NCBI RefSeq assembly: GCF_001552615.1
Contig: NZ_BCRN01000002.1
Location: forward strand, 62,001 to 126,000
Reading direction: 5' to 3'
From: Millisia brevis NBRC 105863
GTDB lineage: Bacteria > Actinomycetota > Actinomycetes > Mycobacteriales > Mycobacteriaceae
Length of the DNA stretch: 64,000 nucleotides
Made by a program: the position numbers and the translations under genes. Shown here piece after piece: positions 8,557 to 17,888 of the stretch. The notes below the pieces were generated by a model that did not search any database, was not told the origin of the DNA, and was given only the letters and a program-made list of their open reading frames with translations. Numbering within the stretch: position 1 is the first letter of the stretch; every line of letters begins with the position of its first letter.

Positions 8557-10392
8557 GTGCCGGAAAACGCGAACCGTCTACTGCGAGCCGCCGCTGCGCG
8601 GGCCGACTTCCTGGAATCGGGCCGACCGGGAGCGGCGGGGGTCTCCGATGTCCTCGCCGCCTCTTGGGAGCGCAGCCAGGCGGCCGGGGTCGACAGCACT
8701 CGGCCGCAGAGCGACTTCGCCCAGACGGAGAGCGGCCTGCTGGCCCGATGTTCCGATCCCGTGCTGCGCCAACTCGGTACCGATACCACCGACCTGCCCC
8801 TGGTGATCGCGCTGAGCGATGACCGCGCGCGGGTCCTGCAGCGGATCGACAACTCCGCCGCGGTCGGGCGCCTGCTCGACCGTGTCGACCTCGCGCCCGG
8901 CTACAACTTCTCCGAGGCCCAGATGGGCACCAACGGCATCGGCACCGTCTTCGCGGCCGGGCAGCCCGTCAGCGTGGTCGGACCGGAGCACTTCGCGGAG
9001 AACCTGCAGGCCTTCGCCTGCACCGGTGCACCGATCCTCGACCCGATCACCGGCCGGGTGCTGGGCGTTCTCGACATCTCCACGCTCAGCCAGTCGTGGA
9101 GCCCGATCCTGCACACCCTGGTCAAGAGCGCGGCCAAGGACATCAGCCGCAACCTGCTGATGGACCGCAGCCAGAGCCAGCAGGCGGTCTTCGACACCTA
9201 CCTGCGAGCCGACGCGCGCGCCTCGCGCCAGGCGGTCTTCGCCTTCGGCGACTCGATCTTCATGGCCAACTCCGCCGCACAGACGCTCTTCTCCCCCGCC
9301 GAACAGCAGACGCTGCGCGAACACGCCGACTTTCTGACCACCCGGCGCGAACAGGCCAGCGACACGATCACCCTCCCGGACGGTCGCCGCGTCGCGGTGC
9401 GCGGCACCCGGATCGTCGCCGGATGCGAGGTCGCCGGAACGGTGGTGATCGCCGACCTGGTCACGCACTGCGCGGGCGGCGGGCACTTCACCGAGCAGGT
9501 ACTGCCGGCGATCGCCGTCGCGACCCGGGAGACCTCGGCGATCGCGGGCGATCTGGGTCGCGCGCGCCGCCCGATCACGGGCGGCGGGTCACCACCGTGG
9601 ACGCGGGCCTGCGACGACCTGCGCGCAGCGATGCTCGAACGCCGCCCGACATTGCTGCACGGCGAGACCGGCGCGGGCAAGTTCACTTTGGTGGCGGAGA
9701 CCTTCCACGAGTGCTACCCGGCCGGGCGCAGCATCTCGATCGACGCCGCCCAGGTGACCTCGGACGGCCCCGGCGAGGATCTGAGCGCCCTGCTGGGCAG
9801 CCCAACCGGCGAATGCCTGTACATCGTGCGCAATCTCGACCAGGCCTCGACCGACGGGGTGGATCGACTCGACCGCTTCTTCGCCGCGGTCGGCGATCTC
9901 GAAGGACCGGCCTGGTGCGTCGCGACCCTGTCGGACACCTCGCTCGACTCCGACCTGCCGTTCCACCCGTTGCTGGCCCACTTCGAGGTCGCCGTCGCCG
10001 TGCCCGGTCTGCGGCACCGCACCGACGACCTGGCCGGGATCACCGCAACCCTGCTGCACGACATCGCACCCGAGCGACGGGTACGCCTGAGCCCGGAGGC
10101 CGTACGCGTGGTCGCCCGGTATTCCTGGCCGCGCAATGTCGCCCAACTGCGCGAGGCGCTCGAACACGCCCTGCGCCGCCGGCCGGTGGGCGAGATCCAG
10201 GCGGCCGACCTGCCCGGCTACTGCCAGACCACCGCGCGGCACGTGCTGACGCCACTGGAGGCGGCCGAGCGGGACACGATCGTCGAGGCGCTACGCGAGC
10301 ACGACGGCAACCGGGTGGCCGCGTCGGCGCACCTCGGGATGGCGCGGTCGAGCCTCTACCGCAAGCTCAAGTCGTACGGGATCACCGTGTAG
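8557..10392 (+). CDS. AcoR/MimR-type transcriptional activator of ketone metabolism
   Basis: A 611-residue regulator with an N-terminal GAF-like sensor region (about 70-210), a degenerate AAA+ module, and a C-terminal Fis-type helix-turn-helix (about 575-611, ending SSLYRKLKSYGI). The Walker A is GETGAGKF, missing the usual Thr, and no GAFTGA loop is present, so it cannot work as a canonical sigma54 activator; actinobacteria lack sigma54 in any case. Related actinobacterial regulators control acetoin, propane and acetone pathways. It starts at a GTG behind AGGAGG and is divergent from the ketone carboxylase operon, which it probably activates in response to the ketone. Confidence 0.85.
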   Translation: MPENANRLLRAAAARADFLESGRPGAAGVSDVLAASWERSQAAGVDSTRPQSDFAQTESGLLARCSDPVLRQLGTDTTDLPLVIALSDDRARVLQRIDNSAAVGRLLDRVDLAPGYNFSEAQMGTNGIGTVFAAGQPVSVVGPEHFAENLQAFACTGAPILDPITGRVLGVLDISTLSQSWSPILHTLVKSAAKDISRNLLMDRSQSQQAVFDTYLRADARASRQAVFAFGDSIFMANSAAQTLFSPAEQQTLREHADFLTTRREQASDTITLPDGRRVAVRGTRIVAGCEVAGTVVIADLVTHCAGGGHFTEQVLPAIAVATRETSAIAGDLGRARRPITGGGSPPWTRACDDLRAAMLERRPTLLHGETGAGKFTLVAETFHECYPAGRSISIDAAQVTSDGPGEDLSALLGSPTGECLYIVRNLDQASTDGVDRLDRFFAAVGDLEGPAWCVATLSDTSLDSDLPFHPLLAHFEVAVAVPGLRHRTDDLAGITATLLHDIAPERRVRLSPEAVRVVARYSWPRNVAQLREALEHALRRRPVGEIQAADLPGYCQTTARHVLTPLEAAERDTIVEALREHDGNRVAASAHLGMARSSLYRKLKSYGITV

Positions 10393-10405
10393 GGCCCGTC
10401 TCGTC

Positions 10406-10936
10406 TCAGCTCTGTTCGTAGGTGCCCGTCAGGGTCGCGCGGGCGATGGCATGCGAGAACAGGTTGAATCCGAGGAAGGCCGGCGAGCCCTCGTCGCCGA
10501 TGCCGAGGCTCTCGACGTCGACGGCGTGTACGGCGATCCAGTAGTGGTGCGGGCCGTGACCGGCGGGCGGGGCGGCGCCGATGTAGCGGGCCTGACCGCC
10601 GTCGTTGCGCAGGGTGATCGCCTCGGCGGGCAGTCCCTTGCCGGTGCCGTCGCCGGCGTCGGCGGCCAGTTCGGTGGTGATCACCGGGATGTCGAAGACC
10701 GCCCAATGCCAGAAGCCGGCGGCGGTCGGGGCGTCGGGGTCGTAGACGGTGACGGCGAAGCTCTTGGTCTCGGCCGGGAAGCCCGACCACGACAGCTGCG
10801 GCGAAATGTCCTCGCCGCCGGCGCCGAAGATGCCGCTGACCTGGGCGTTCGCCAGGGCACCGCCGGGTGCGACGTCGGCGGAGGTCACCTCGAAGGTGGG
10901 CAGCTTCGGAAGGTCGGCGTAGGGGTCGCGCGACAT
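10406..10936 (-). CDS. YbhB/YbcL-family (PEBP-like) protein
   Basis: A 176-residue bacterial member of the phosphatidylethanolamine-binding/Raf-kinase-inhibitor-like family. The conserved core is visible: SPQLSWSG, then [20 protein letters not shown], and [13 protein letters not shown], which together form the family's anion pocket. There is no signal peptide, so it is probably cytosolic. The physiological ligand in bacteria is not established. The ATG at 10936 has an AAAGGA site; the longer reading frame upstream overlaps the M20 peptidase. It converges with the ketone regulator, 13 bases apart. Confidence 0.88.
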   Translation of the reverse strand: MSRDPYADLPKLPTFEVTSADVAPGGALANAQVSGIFGAGGEDISPQLSWSGFPAETKSFAVTVYDPDAPTAAGFWHWAVFDIPVITTELAADAGDGTGKGLPAEAITLRNDGGQARYIGAAPPAGHGPHHYWIAVHAVDVESLGIGDEGSPAFLGFNLFSHAIARATLTGTYEQS

Positions 10937-10971
10937 GGGAGTCCTTTCGGGGTGGTGTATCTCGGGATCGA

Positions 10972-12324
10972 TCAGCTGGCCAGCAGGAAGTCTTCCAGCA
11001 CCCGCGTGCCGAAGAGCAGAGCGTCGACCGGCACCCGCTCGTCGATGCCATGGAAGAGGGCGGTGAAGTCGAGGTCGTCCGGCAGCTTGAGCGGGGCGAA
11101 CCCGAAGCACCGGATGCCCAGGCCCGCAAAGGCCTTCGCGTCGGTCCCGGCCGACAGCATGTAGGGCACGATGCGGGCACCCGGGTCGTGCTTGAGCACG
11201 GCGGCGTTCATCGCCTCGACCAGCGGCCCGTCGAAGGAGGTCTCCACCGAACGCAGGTCGGTGATCCACTCGCGGGTGACGTGCGGTCCGATCAACTCGT
11301 CGATCGTGCGGTCGAATTCCTCGCGGCGGCCGGGCAGGATGCGGCAGTCGACCACGGCTTCCGCGGTCTGCGGGATCACGTTCGCCTTGTAGCCGGCCGA
11401 CAGCATCGTCGGGTTGGCGGTGTCGTGCAGCGTCGCACCGAGAGCGCGGGCGATGCCGCCGATCTTGGCGAGGGCCTCGATCGCCTCGTCGCTGGTCGCG
11501 TCGAACTCGAGCCCGGTCTCCTCCGACAGGATCGCGAGCAGTTCGGTGACCGTATCGGTCTGCACCAGCGGGAATTTGTGCGCACCGATCCGGGCGACAG
11601 CAGCCGCCAGATGAGTGACCGCGTTGTCGTCGTGGATGAACGAGCCGTGGCCGGCGCGACCCGTGGCGGTCAGCTTCATCCAGCCGAGGCTCTTCTCCGC
11701 GGTTTCGATGGCGTAGAGGCGGCGGCTGCCCCCGTCGGCGGTCGGCACCGTGAACGAGTAGCCACCGACCTCACCGATCGCCTCCGTCACCCCGGCGAAC
11801 AGGTCCGGGCGGTGCTTGGCGAGCCACTGCGAACCCCATTTGCCGCCGTTCTCCTCGTCCGCGAGGAAAGCGAACACCAGATCCCGCGGCGGCAGCGTAT
11901 TGGTCGACTTGAACTGGCGGGCTATCGCCAGTGTCATGCCGACCATGTCCTTCATGTCGACCGCGCCGCGGCCCCAGACGTAGCCATCCTCGACCGCCCC
12001 GGAGAAGGGGTGCACGCTCCAATCGGAGGCCTCCGCCGGCACGACGTCGAGATGGCCGTGGATCATCAGCGCGCCGCGCGTCGGGTCGGCGCCCTTCAGT
12101 CGGGCGAAGACGTTGCCGCGACCGGGCGCCCCGGATTCGACGTACTCGGTCTCGTAGCCGACCTCCTCCAGCCGCTCGATCACCCACTGCGCACACTCGG
12201 CCTCACCCTTGGTGGTGCGCAGGTCACCGGTGTTGCTGGTGTCGAATCGGATCAACGTCGACACCAGATCGACGACCTCGTCGGTCGCTGTGGTCGGGCG
12301 GGGAGAGTCGGCAGGTGCGGTCAC
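10972..12324 (-). CDS. M20-family metallopeptidase (ArgE/DapE/dipeptidase type)
   Basis: A 450-residue zinc hydrolase of the M20 family. The first metal motif HGHLDVVP is at about residues 89-96, the bridging Asp follows in GRGAVDMKD, and the catalytic Glu pair is in [10 protein letters not shown] dimerisation (lid) domain follows and the last metal His region returns near the C terminus (FHGIDERVP). Members cleave amide bonds in peptides or N-acyl amino acids; the substrate cannot be read from sequence. The start is a GTG, and the 35-base gap to the PEBP gene suggests co-transcription. Confidence 0.87.
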   Translation of the reverse strand: MTAPADSPRPTTATDEVVDLVSTLIRFDTSNTGDLRTTKGEAECAQWVIERLEEVGYETEYVESGAPGRGNVFARLKGADPTRGALMIHGHLDVVPAEASDWSVHPFSGAVEDGYVWGRGAVDMKDMVGMTLAIARQFKSTNTLPPRDLVFAFLADEENGGKWGSQWLAKHRPDLFAGVTEAIGEVGGYSFTVPTADGGSRRLYAIETAEKSLGWMKLTATGRAGHGSFIHDDNAVTHLAAAVARIGAHKFPLVQTDTVTELLAILSEETGLEFDATSDEAIEALAKIGGIARALGATLHDTANPTMLSAGYKANVIPQTAEAVVDCRILPGRREEFDRTIDELIGPHVTREWITDLRSVETSFDGPLVEAMNAAVLKHDPGARIVPYMLSAGTDAKAFAGLGIRCFGFAPLKLPDDLDFTALFHGIDERVPVDALLFGTRVLEDFLLAS

Positions 12325-12416
12325 AGCCCTTTCCTACCACCGGACCGATTTGGGCAACAGGATTGTCGTCGGCTAGCCTTATGCAGCCGGCAACACCGAG
12401 GTGTTGACGAGCGCTT

Positions 12417-12502
12417 GTCCGAGTGGCGGAATGGCAGACGCGCTAGCTTGAGGTGCTAGTGCCCTATTAACGGGCGTGGGGGTTCAAGTCCCCCCTCGGA
12501 CA
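12417..12502 (+). tRNA. leuT: tRNA-Leu (anticodon GAG)
   Basis: An 86-base class II tRNA. The acceptor arms GTCCGAG (12417-12423) and CTCGGAC (12495-12501) pair fully, followed by discriminator A. The anticodon stem-loop reads GCTAGCTTGAGGTGCTAGT with GAG as anticodon. A long variable arm with a GCCC-TATTAAC-GGGC stem follows, and the T loop GGTTCAAGTCC is standard. The CCA end is not encoded. The gene symbol is a guess; the isotype is firm. Confidence 0.95.
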
Positions 12503-12517
12503 CCCTTCATCTTTCTT

Positions 12518-12544
12518 CTCCCGGAATCCCGGCTCGCCCGGGAG
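12518..12544 (+). terminator. Possible terminator after tRNA-Leu
   Basis: CTCCCGG (12518-12524) pairs with CCGGGAG (12538-12544) across a 13-base loop, 16 bases beyond the tRNA. No clear U tract follows, so this is a modest candidate. Confidence 0.4.
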
Positions 12545-12586
12545 GGGTCCACGGATGCTCCACGATCAATGCGATGATCGACGACC

Positions 12587-13036
12587 ATGGAACCGGAATC
12601 GGTCGTACGGGGATTTCTCGAGCAGATGGCGCGCGGCGACTCCCGCGCCGCCCTCGAGGTGGTCGATGACAACATCGTCTACACCAATGTCGGCTTGCCG
12701 ACCGTGCACGGGCGCGCCCGCGTCGCCCGCGTGCTCGGCCTGCTGGACCGGCCGCTCCTCGGGTTCGGTGTCGACACCATCAACCTCGCCTCGGACGGTC
12801 CCGTCGTCCTGACCGAACGCATCGACGAATTGCGGCTGGGCCGCCTGCGGGTGCAGTTCTGGGTCTGTGGCCGATTCGAGGTCGTCGACGGCCGAATCGT
12901 CGTGTGGCGCGACTACTTCGACCAGTTCGACGTCTTCAAGGGATTGGTGCGGGCCGTGGCGGCCCTCGCGATTCCCGGTCTGCAGAAGCCGCTGGCACCG
13001 CCGGTCGGGCCCGGTACCGCGCCGACGGTGGGCTAG
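12587..13036 (+). CDS. Limonene-1,2-epoxide hydrolase-like protein (EphG-like)
   Basis: A 149-residue SnoaL/NTF2-fold protein with the limonene-epoxide-hydrolase catalytic set. Tyr32 and Asn34 (VYTN), Arg78 and Asp80 (ERID) and Asp109 (WRDYFD) fall at nearly the spacing of Tyr53, Asn55, Arg99, Asp101 and Asp132 in the Rhodococcus enzyme. It should add water to a small epoxide in one step with no covalent intermediate. M. tuberculosis EphG belongs to the same family. Its stop codon directly abuts the GTG start of the TetR gene, so the two are translated together. Confidence 0.85.
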   Translation: MEPESVVRGFLEQMARGDSRAALEVVDDNIVYTNVGLPTVHGRARVARVLGLLDRPLLGFGVDTINLASDGPVVLTERIDELRLGRLRVQFWVCGRFEVVDGRIVVWRDYFDQFDVFKGLVRAVAALAIPGLQKPLAPPVGPGTAPTVG

Positions 13037-13630
13037 GTGGCCGAGACCACCGCTTCGATCCGGTCCGGCGCGGCCGCCGACGATTCGACCGCCCTGCTCG
13101 ACGCCGCCGAACGCGAATTCGCCGAGCGCGGACTGGGCAGCGCGAGCCTCGACAGCATCGCGCGGGCGGCGGGCCTGAGCCGCTCGACGTTGTACCGGCG
13201 CTATCCGAACAAGGCAGCCCTCGTGGCGGCGGTGCTCGACCGCACCCGGCGGGTGGTGACCCGGGATATGCAGGCCTCGATCGCTGGGCTGTCCCCTGGC
13301 GATGCGGTGGTCGAGGCGTTCACCGTCTGCTTCCGCTGGCTGCGGCGCAATCCGCTGGTCCGCCGCCTGCTCGTCGAGGACAGCGCACTGTGGACGCAGG
13401 TGACCGGCCCGATCCGCGAGTGGACGGTCACCTCGATGTCGGGGACCATCGCCGAGAATCTGCGGGCCGCGGGGTCGACGATGCCCGAGGATCGGCTGCG
13501 CACGGTGGCGGAGATCCTCGTACGGCTGACGGTCTCCTATATCGAGACGCCCACGGTCGGTTTCGATCCGGACGACGACGCCTCGGTGCGGCGCTTCGCC
13601 GAAACCCACCTCGCTCCGTTGGTCGGCTGA
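13037..13630 (+). CDS. TetR-family transcriptional regulator
   Basis: A 197-residue TetR protein. The helix-turn-helix lies at about residues 35-65 (LDSIARAAGLSRSTLYRRYP), followed by a ligand-binding C-terminal domain with no identified ligand. The GTG start follows the epoxide hydrolase stop with no gap, so the two genes are one unit and this protein may control that enzyme. No second TetR operator was obvious upstream of 12587. Confidence 0.85.
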   Translation: MAETTASIRSGAAADDSTALLDAAEREFAERGLGSASLDSIARAAGLSRSTLYRRYPNKAALVAAVLDRTRRVVTRDMQASIAGLSPGDAVVEAFTVCFRWLRRNPLVRRLLVEDSALWTQVTGPIREWTVTSMSGTIAENLRAAGSTMPEDRLRTVAEILVRLTVSYIETPTVGFDPDDDASVRRFAETHLAPLVG

Positions 13631-13745
13631 CCCTTTCTCCGCCTCCCTCTTCGGGGATGCCCGATGCGCGCTTGCCGGCGGGCGGCGCTGCCGCCTACCC
13701 TGATCGTGATACAGATTCGACTATTTGTTTCACGAGGAGAAGTCG

Positions 13746-14768
13746 ATGACCGCCTCACCCTCGGAGCCGGACTCCGCCGCCGCGGCATTCGACGCACAGG
13801 TCGGGCATGCCGAACCGATATACCTCGACCCCGCGGACCACGACGCACCTCGCCTCGGCGCCGATTCGCTGCTCTGGAAGTTCTACGGGGATATGCGCCA
13901 AGTCCTCGGATTTCAGCGACTCGCCGGCACGGAGAACGCGATCGGCCAACTCGGACAGGGCGTCCTGGACCACTCGAAGATCTTCAGCGATCTACTGGGG
14001 CGCGCCCGGCGCACCGTTCCCCCGATCATGAGCGCGGTCTACGGCAGTGATCCGCACGCCTGGGGTCGGCAGGTCCGCGACTATCACCGCACCATCAAGG
14101 GCACGATGGACGACGGCTCGCGTTACCACGCCCTCAATCCCGAGCTGTTCTATTGGGCGCATGCCACATTCGTCGATCAGGTCCTGTACGTGACCGACAC
14201 CTTCATCCGCCGGCTCAGCGACGCCGAGAAGGAACAGATCTTCCGGGAGAGCATGATCTGGTATTCGCTGTACGGCGTCAGCGCCCGCAGCCAGCCGCAG
14301 ACATATGCACAGTTCCAACGGTATTGGGACGACATGCTCGACCGCTTCGTCCCGCACAAGACGGTGCGCTACGGCACAGGATACCTGCGCAAGGGCCTGC
14401 CCCGCCCTCGGCGGATCCCCGCCCCGGTCTGGCGGATCGTGTCGATCCCGCTCGACGCGGCGGTGCGGCTGGTGGTGATCGGCACCCTGCCCCCGCAGCT
14501 GCGCGAGGTCTGCGATCTGCCGTGGAACGAACGGCAGGAGCGGCGCTTTCAACGATTCGCGGCGGCCGTGCGGGCGTTGAACCCGGTGGTCAATCGCCTG
14601 CCGATGCGGTGGCTCTACGTGGAGTGCGCCCGCGCCGGGTGGGAGCGCGAGGGGATCGACCCTCGCAGTCTGCACAACCGAGCCGCGCCTCAGGTGGGCG
14701 GGGCAGTCTCACCGCCGGCCGTGGTGGGCGCGGTACCGAAGACCGCGTCGGGGTCGTCCGGGACGTAG
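13746..14768 (+). CDS. DUF2236 / MpaB-Lcp-type protein
   Basis: A 340-residue member of the DUF2236 (MPAB/Lcp catalytic) family, which includes latex-clearing oxygenases and other putative heme or oxygen-dependent enzymes. Family features visible are the DYHRTIKGTM helix around residues 115-125, where an Arg and Lys sit as in Lcp, and a downstream His in YWAHATFVDQVL. I chose the ATG at 13746 over an upstream in-frame ATG at 13725 because a GAGGAG site lies just before it. The last 79 bases overlap the convergent TetR gene. The substrate is unknown; many actinobacteria carry several paralogs. Confidence 0.8.
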   Translation: MTASPSEPDSAAAAFDAQVGHAEPIYLDPADHDAPRLGADSLLWKFYGDMRQVLGFQRLAGTENAIGQLGQGVLDHSKIFSDLLGRARRTVPPIMSAVYGSDPHAWGRQVRDYHRTIKGTMDDGSRYHALNPELFYWAHATFVDQVLYVTDTFIRRLSDAEKEQIFRESMIWYSLYGVSARSQPQTYAQFQRYWDDMLDRFVPHKTVRYGTGYLRKGLPRPRRIPAPVWRIVSIPLDAAVRLVVIGTLPPQLREVCDLPWNERQERRFQRFAAAVRALNPVVNRLPMRWLYVECARAGWEREGIDPRSLHNRAAPQVGGAVSPPAVVGAVPKTASGSSGT

Positions 14769-15406
14769 TAGGCGCCCAGCACCGTGCCGAAGTGGACCGT
14801 CTGGTCGATGACCGTCTGCGCATCGCCGTCGATCTCGCCGGCCCGCCACTGCATCACCAGTTCGATGAAGCCGCCGACGCCCATCAGCACACTGCGCCGC
14901 AACTGTGCGCGGTCGAGTCGCGGATCGACTCGCGGGAGCGTACCGGCGAGGAGAATCTCGGATATACGCAGCACCATCGCATGCCGGCGCTGCTCGAGAG
15001 CGTCACTGCCGGAGTGCATTCCGAAGAGGATCGGTGCGCGTCGCGGGTCGGCGGCGACCTGTTCGACCACGGTTCGCACCGCGGTTTCGAAGACCTCCAG
15101 CACCGGCCGGTCGACACCCTCGATCATGATCGCGCCGAGGGTCTCGGTGATCCGGTCGAGGGTGTCGTCCCAGATGGCGGCCAGCAGGGCGTCCCGGTCG
15201 GTGAAGCTCTCGTAGAAGTATCGGTCGGTCAGGCCGGCGCGCGAGCACACACCGCGCATCGTCACCGCCGCCCAACCGCTCTCGCACCAGATGTCGGTGG
15301 CCGCGTCGATCAGCCGCCCGCGCCGCTCGCTGCGGCGTTGCGCGGTGGTTCGGCCACCCCACGTGGCCGGCTTGGCGCCGGTCGCGCTGTGGTCCGCCTC
15401 GGTCAT
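14690..15406 (-). CDS. TetR-family regulator, divergent from the P450 gene
   Basis: A 238-residue TetR protein with a C-terminal TetR ligand domain. The DNA-binding helices are at about residues 38-68 (MRGVCSRAGLTDRYFYESF). It is divergent from the P450-SDR pair, an arrangement also seen around CYP136 in M. tuberculosis (Rv3058c next to Rv3059), so it probably represses that pair. Overlapping palindromes at 15458-15477, on the P450 promoter, are the likely operator. The ATG at 15406 is preferred to a longer reading upstream that would cover this region. Confidence 0.85.
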   Translation of the reverse strand: MTEADHSATGAKPATWGGRTTAQRRSERRGRLIDAATDIWCESGWAAVTMRGVCSRAGLTDRYFYESFTDRDALLAAIWDDTLDRITETLGAIMIEGVDRPVLEVFETAVRTVVEQVAADPRRAPILFGMHSGSDALEQRRHAMVLRISEILLAGTLPRVDPRLDRAQLRRSVLMGVGGFIELVMQWRAGEIDGDAQTVIDQTVHFGTVLGAYYVPDDPDAVFGTAPTTAGGETAPPT

Positions 15407-15457
15407 CGCCCCATTGTGCCGCTTCACCGCCGTCTTCCGATCCCACCCGAACGCCCG

Positions 15458-15500
15458 GGACACCTTGTCCTTGACAACCGGGCCCCCCTCGGCGCTAATT
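15458..15500 (+). promoter_or_regulatory. P450 promoter with overlapping palindromic operator
   Basis: GGACA-CCT-TGTCC (15458-15470) and TTGTC-CTT-GACAA (15465-15477) are overlapping perfect palindromes. The second contains a TTGACA -35 hexamer (15471-15476), followed after 18 bases by CTAATT (15495-15500) as a plausible -10. A TetR dimer bound here would block this promoter. The sequence elements are seen directly; regulation is inferred. Confidence 0.6.
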
Positions 15501-15561
15501 GAGGGCAGGTGCCATCAGTTTGCGGACAGCCGCGGACCCAACCGAAGCGAGGTACCCGATC

Positions 15562-17073
15562 GTGTCCTCAACGCCAGTGCGCGACCATGCATCCCGGGTG
15601 AGACGCACCCTTCCGATCCCCGAGTCCCGGATCATCCGCAAGCGGGTCCTGCTCGCGACGGCCGCCGCCGCCGGGCGGGTGAACTGGAAGGTGCAACCGT
15701 TGGCCATTCCCCCGCCCGGCAGCGGACTCGAGCCGGTGATGGGCGAATTCGGCGTCCCCTGGATCGGCGCGGCGATCAATGCGATGACCGACCAATTGCG
15801 CTGGGGCCGTAGACACGTCGACAAGTACGGGGAGATCTCCTGGGCCGGGCTCTTCGGCCGCCGGGTGGTCGCGGCCATCGGGCCGGACGCGACCCGCGAG
15901 GTGCTGATCGACCGCGACAAGAACTACTCGGTCAAGGGCTTCGGCTTCCTGATCGGCCCCTTCTTCGACGGCGGCCTGCTGCTGCGCGACTTCGACGATC
16001 ACCGCTACCACCGCCGCATCCTGCAGCAGGCCTTCACCCGTGGGCGTCTGGCCGGCTATCTCGAACTGACCACCCCGGCGATCCTCGACGGCCTGCGCCA
16101 CTGGGAGCCGGACCCGGCCTTTCCCCTCTACGACCGCGGCAAACAGCTGCTGCTCGAACTGGCGACCACCGTCTTCGTCGGCGCCGACCTCGGCCCCGAA
16201 GCCGATCGGCTCACCCGGGCATTCGAGGATGCGGTGCGCGGCGGTCAGGCGATCGTCCGACACGACGTCCCCGGCGGCCGCTGGCGCCGCGGGCTGCGCG
16301 GTCGACGGATCCTGCAGGACTACTTCCGCGCCGCGCTGCCCGGCAAGCGCGCTGCCGAGACCGCCGACCTGTTCAGCGTGCTGTGCCACGCCCGCAGCGA
16401 GGACGGCGACCGGCTCACCGACGACGAGGTGATCGACCACATGATCTTCGTGCTGATGGCCGCCCACGACACCAGCACCAACGCCCTGTCGATGATGGGC
16501 TACTTCCTCGCCCGGCATCCACAGTGGCAGGAGCGGCTGCGCGCAGAATCGGTCGCGCTGGGCAAGGACACCCTCGAGTACGCCGACATCGCCGGCATGA
16601 CCGGGTTGGAGTTGGTCTTCAAGGAGACCCTGCGGCTGACCGCGCCCGTCGGCCAGGAACTGCGGGAGACGGTGCGCGATACCGCATTGTGCGGCAAGTA
16701 CATTCCCGCCGGCACCCTGGTCAACGTCAACCCCTATCTGACGATGCGCTCATTGCCCTGGAACGACCCCGATCGGTTCGACCCCGAACGGCACGCCGGC
16801 GAGGACGGTGCGGCGAACCGATTTGCCTTCGCCCCCTTCGGCGGCGGCGCCCACCAATGTCTCGGCCAACATTTCGCACGGATGACCGTCTTCGCGATCA
16901 TGCATCGCCTGCTGCTCGACCACTCTTGGTCGGTCGCCCCCGGCTATACCGTGTCGACCAGCTGGGGCACCGGGCCAACCCCCGACGACGGGCTACCGAT
17001 CCGGCTCGAACGGCGCCCGCCGACCGGCACGGCCGAGCCGGGCGCGGCACCGGCGGCGGTGCGCACCCGATGA
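15562..17073 (+). CDS. Cytochrome P450 (CYP136-like)
   Basis: A 503-residue P450 from the GTG at 15562, which has a GCGAGG site 9 bases upstream; an in-frame start at 15499 is also open. The oxygen-activation I-helix motif AAHDTST has its Asp at about residue 303, the K-helix ExxR is ETLR, and the heme loop FGGGAHQCLG places the ligand Cys at about residue 433. The gene set TetR, P450, SDR matches Rv3057c-Rv3059 of M. tuberculosis, so CYP136-like is a reasonable label. The substrate is unknown; a sterol-like or lipid alcohol is a guess from the paired dehydrogenase. No ferredoxin gene is adjacent. Confidence 0.88.
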   Translation: MSSTPVRDHASRVRRTLPIPESRIIRKRVLLATAAAAGRVNWKVQPLAIPPPGSGLEPVMGEFGVPWIGAAINAMTDQLRWGRRHVDKYGEISWAGLFGRRVVAAIGPDATREVLIDRDKNYSVKGFGFLIGPFFDGGLLLRDFDDHRYHRRILQQAFTRGRLAGYLELTTPAILDGLRHWEPDPAFPLYDRGKQLLLELATTVFVGADLGPEADRLTRAFEDAVRGGQAIVRHDVPGGRWRRGLRGRRILQDYFRAALPGKRAAETADLFSVLCHARSEDGDRLTDDEVIDHMIFVLMAAHDTSTNALSMMGYFLARHPQWQERLRAESVALGKDTLEYADIAGMTGLELVFKETLRLTAPVGQELRETVRDTALCGKYIPAGTLVNVNPYLTMRSLPWNDPDRFDPERHAGEDGAANRFAFAPFGGGAHQCLGQHFARMTVFAIMHRLLLDHSWSVAPGYTVSTSWGTGPTPDDGLPIRLERRPPTGTAEPGAAPAAVRTR

Positions 17074-17888
17074 CCGTTGTCGCGATCACCGGAGCGGGCC
17101 GCGGGATCGGCCGCGCCACCGCCCGCAGGCTCGCCGCCGACGGCTACCTGGTGGCGATCGGCGACCTCGACGCCGACGCCGCACGCGAGGTCGCCGGGCA
17201 GATTCCCGGCGCTATCGGGCTGCCGCTCGACGTCTCCGACCCGACGCAGATCGCCGCCTTCCTCGACCGGGTCGAGGTCGACCTCGGCCCGGTCGACGTC
17301 CTGATCAACAACGCCGGGATCATGCCGGTCGCACCCTTCCTCGAGCACGACGACGCGCTCGCCCGGCGCATCGTCGACATCAACCTGCACGGTCCCCTCG
17401 CCGGGATGCGGGAAGTGTTGCCCCGCATGCTCGCCCGCGGCGGCGGCCACATCATCAACGTCGCGTCGATCGCCGGACGCCAGGGGGTACCCGGCGGGGT
17501 GGTCTACTCGGCCGCCAAGCACGGTGTCGTCGGGATGAGCGAATCGATCCGGCGCGAATACGGGGCGCGGGGCATCGCGGTCACGACGGTCTTTCCGGCG
17601 TTCACCAATACCGAATTGATCGCCGGCACCCACAATCTGCGCGGCTCGACGCCCGTCGAACCGGAGGACGTCGCCGAGGCGATCGCGAAAGTGCTCGTCT
17701 CCCGCAAGCCGGAGCTCTACGTCCCGAAGCGGTTCGGCCTGCTGATGCGGCTGTTGTTGGTGCTCCCGCCGGCGGTAGCCGACCGGCTGGCACAGCTCTC
17801 CGGCGCCAACAACTCGTTCCGCGACGTCGACACCCGTCGCCGCGCCGAGTACGACCGCCGGATCAGCCCACCAACCCCGAACGGATGA
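17070..17888 (+). CDS. Short-chain dehydrogenase/reductase paired with the P450
   Basis: A 272-residue classical SDR. The cofactor loop TGAGRGIG lies at about residues 7-14, NNAG in the expected position, and the catalytic YSAAK (Tyr-x-x-x-Lys) near residue 151. Its ATG overlaps the P450 stop (ATGA), so translation is coupled and it probably oxidises the P450 hydroxylation product. The extended C terminus (about 35 residues, hydrophobic then charged) resembles Rv3057c-like SDRs. Its 3' end overlaps the convergent thioesterase by 26 bases. Confidence 0.88.
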   Translation: MTVVAITGAGRGIGRATARRLAADGYLVAIGDLDADAAREVAGQIPGAIGLPLDVSDPTQIAAFLDRVEVDLGPVDVLINNAGIMPVAPFLEHDDALARRIVDINLHGPLAGMREVLPRMLARGGGHIINVASIAGRQGVPGGVVYSAAKHGVVGMSESIRREYGARGIAVTTVFPAFTNTELIAGTHNLRGSTPVEPEDVAEAIAKVLVSRKPELYVPKRFGLLMRLLLVLPPAVADRLAQLSGANNSFRDVDTRRRAEYDRRISPPTPNG

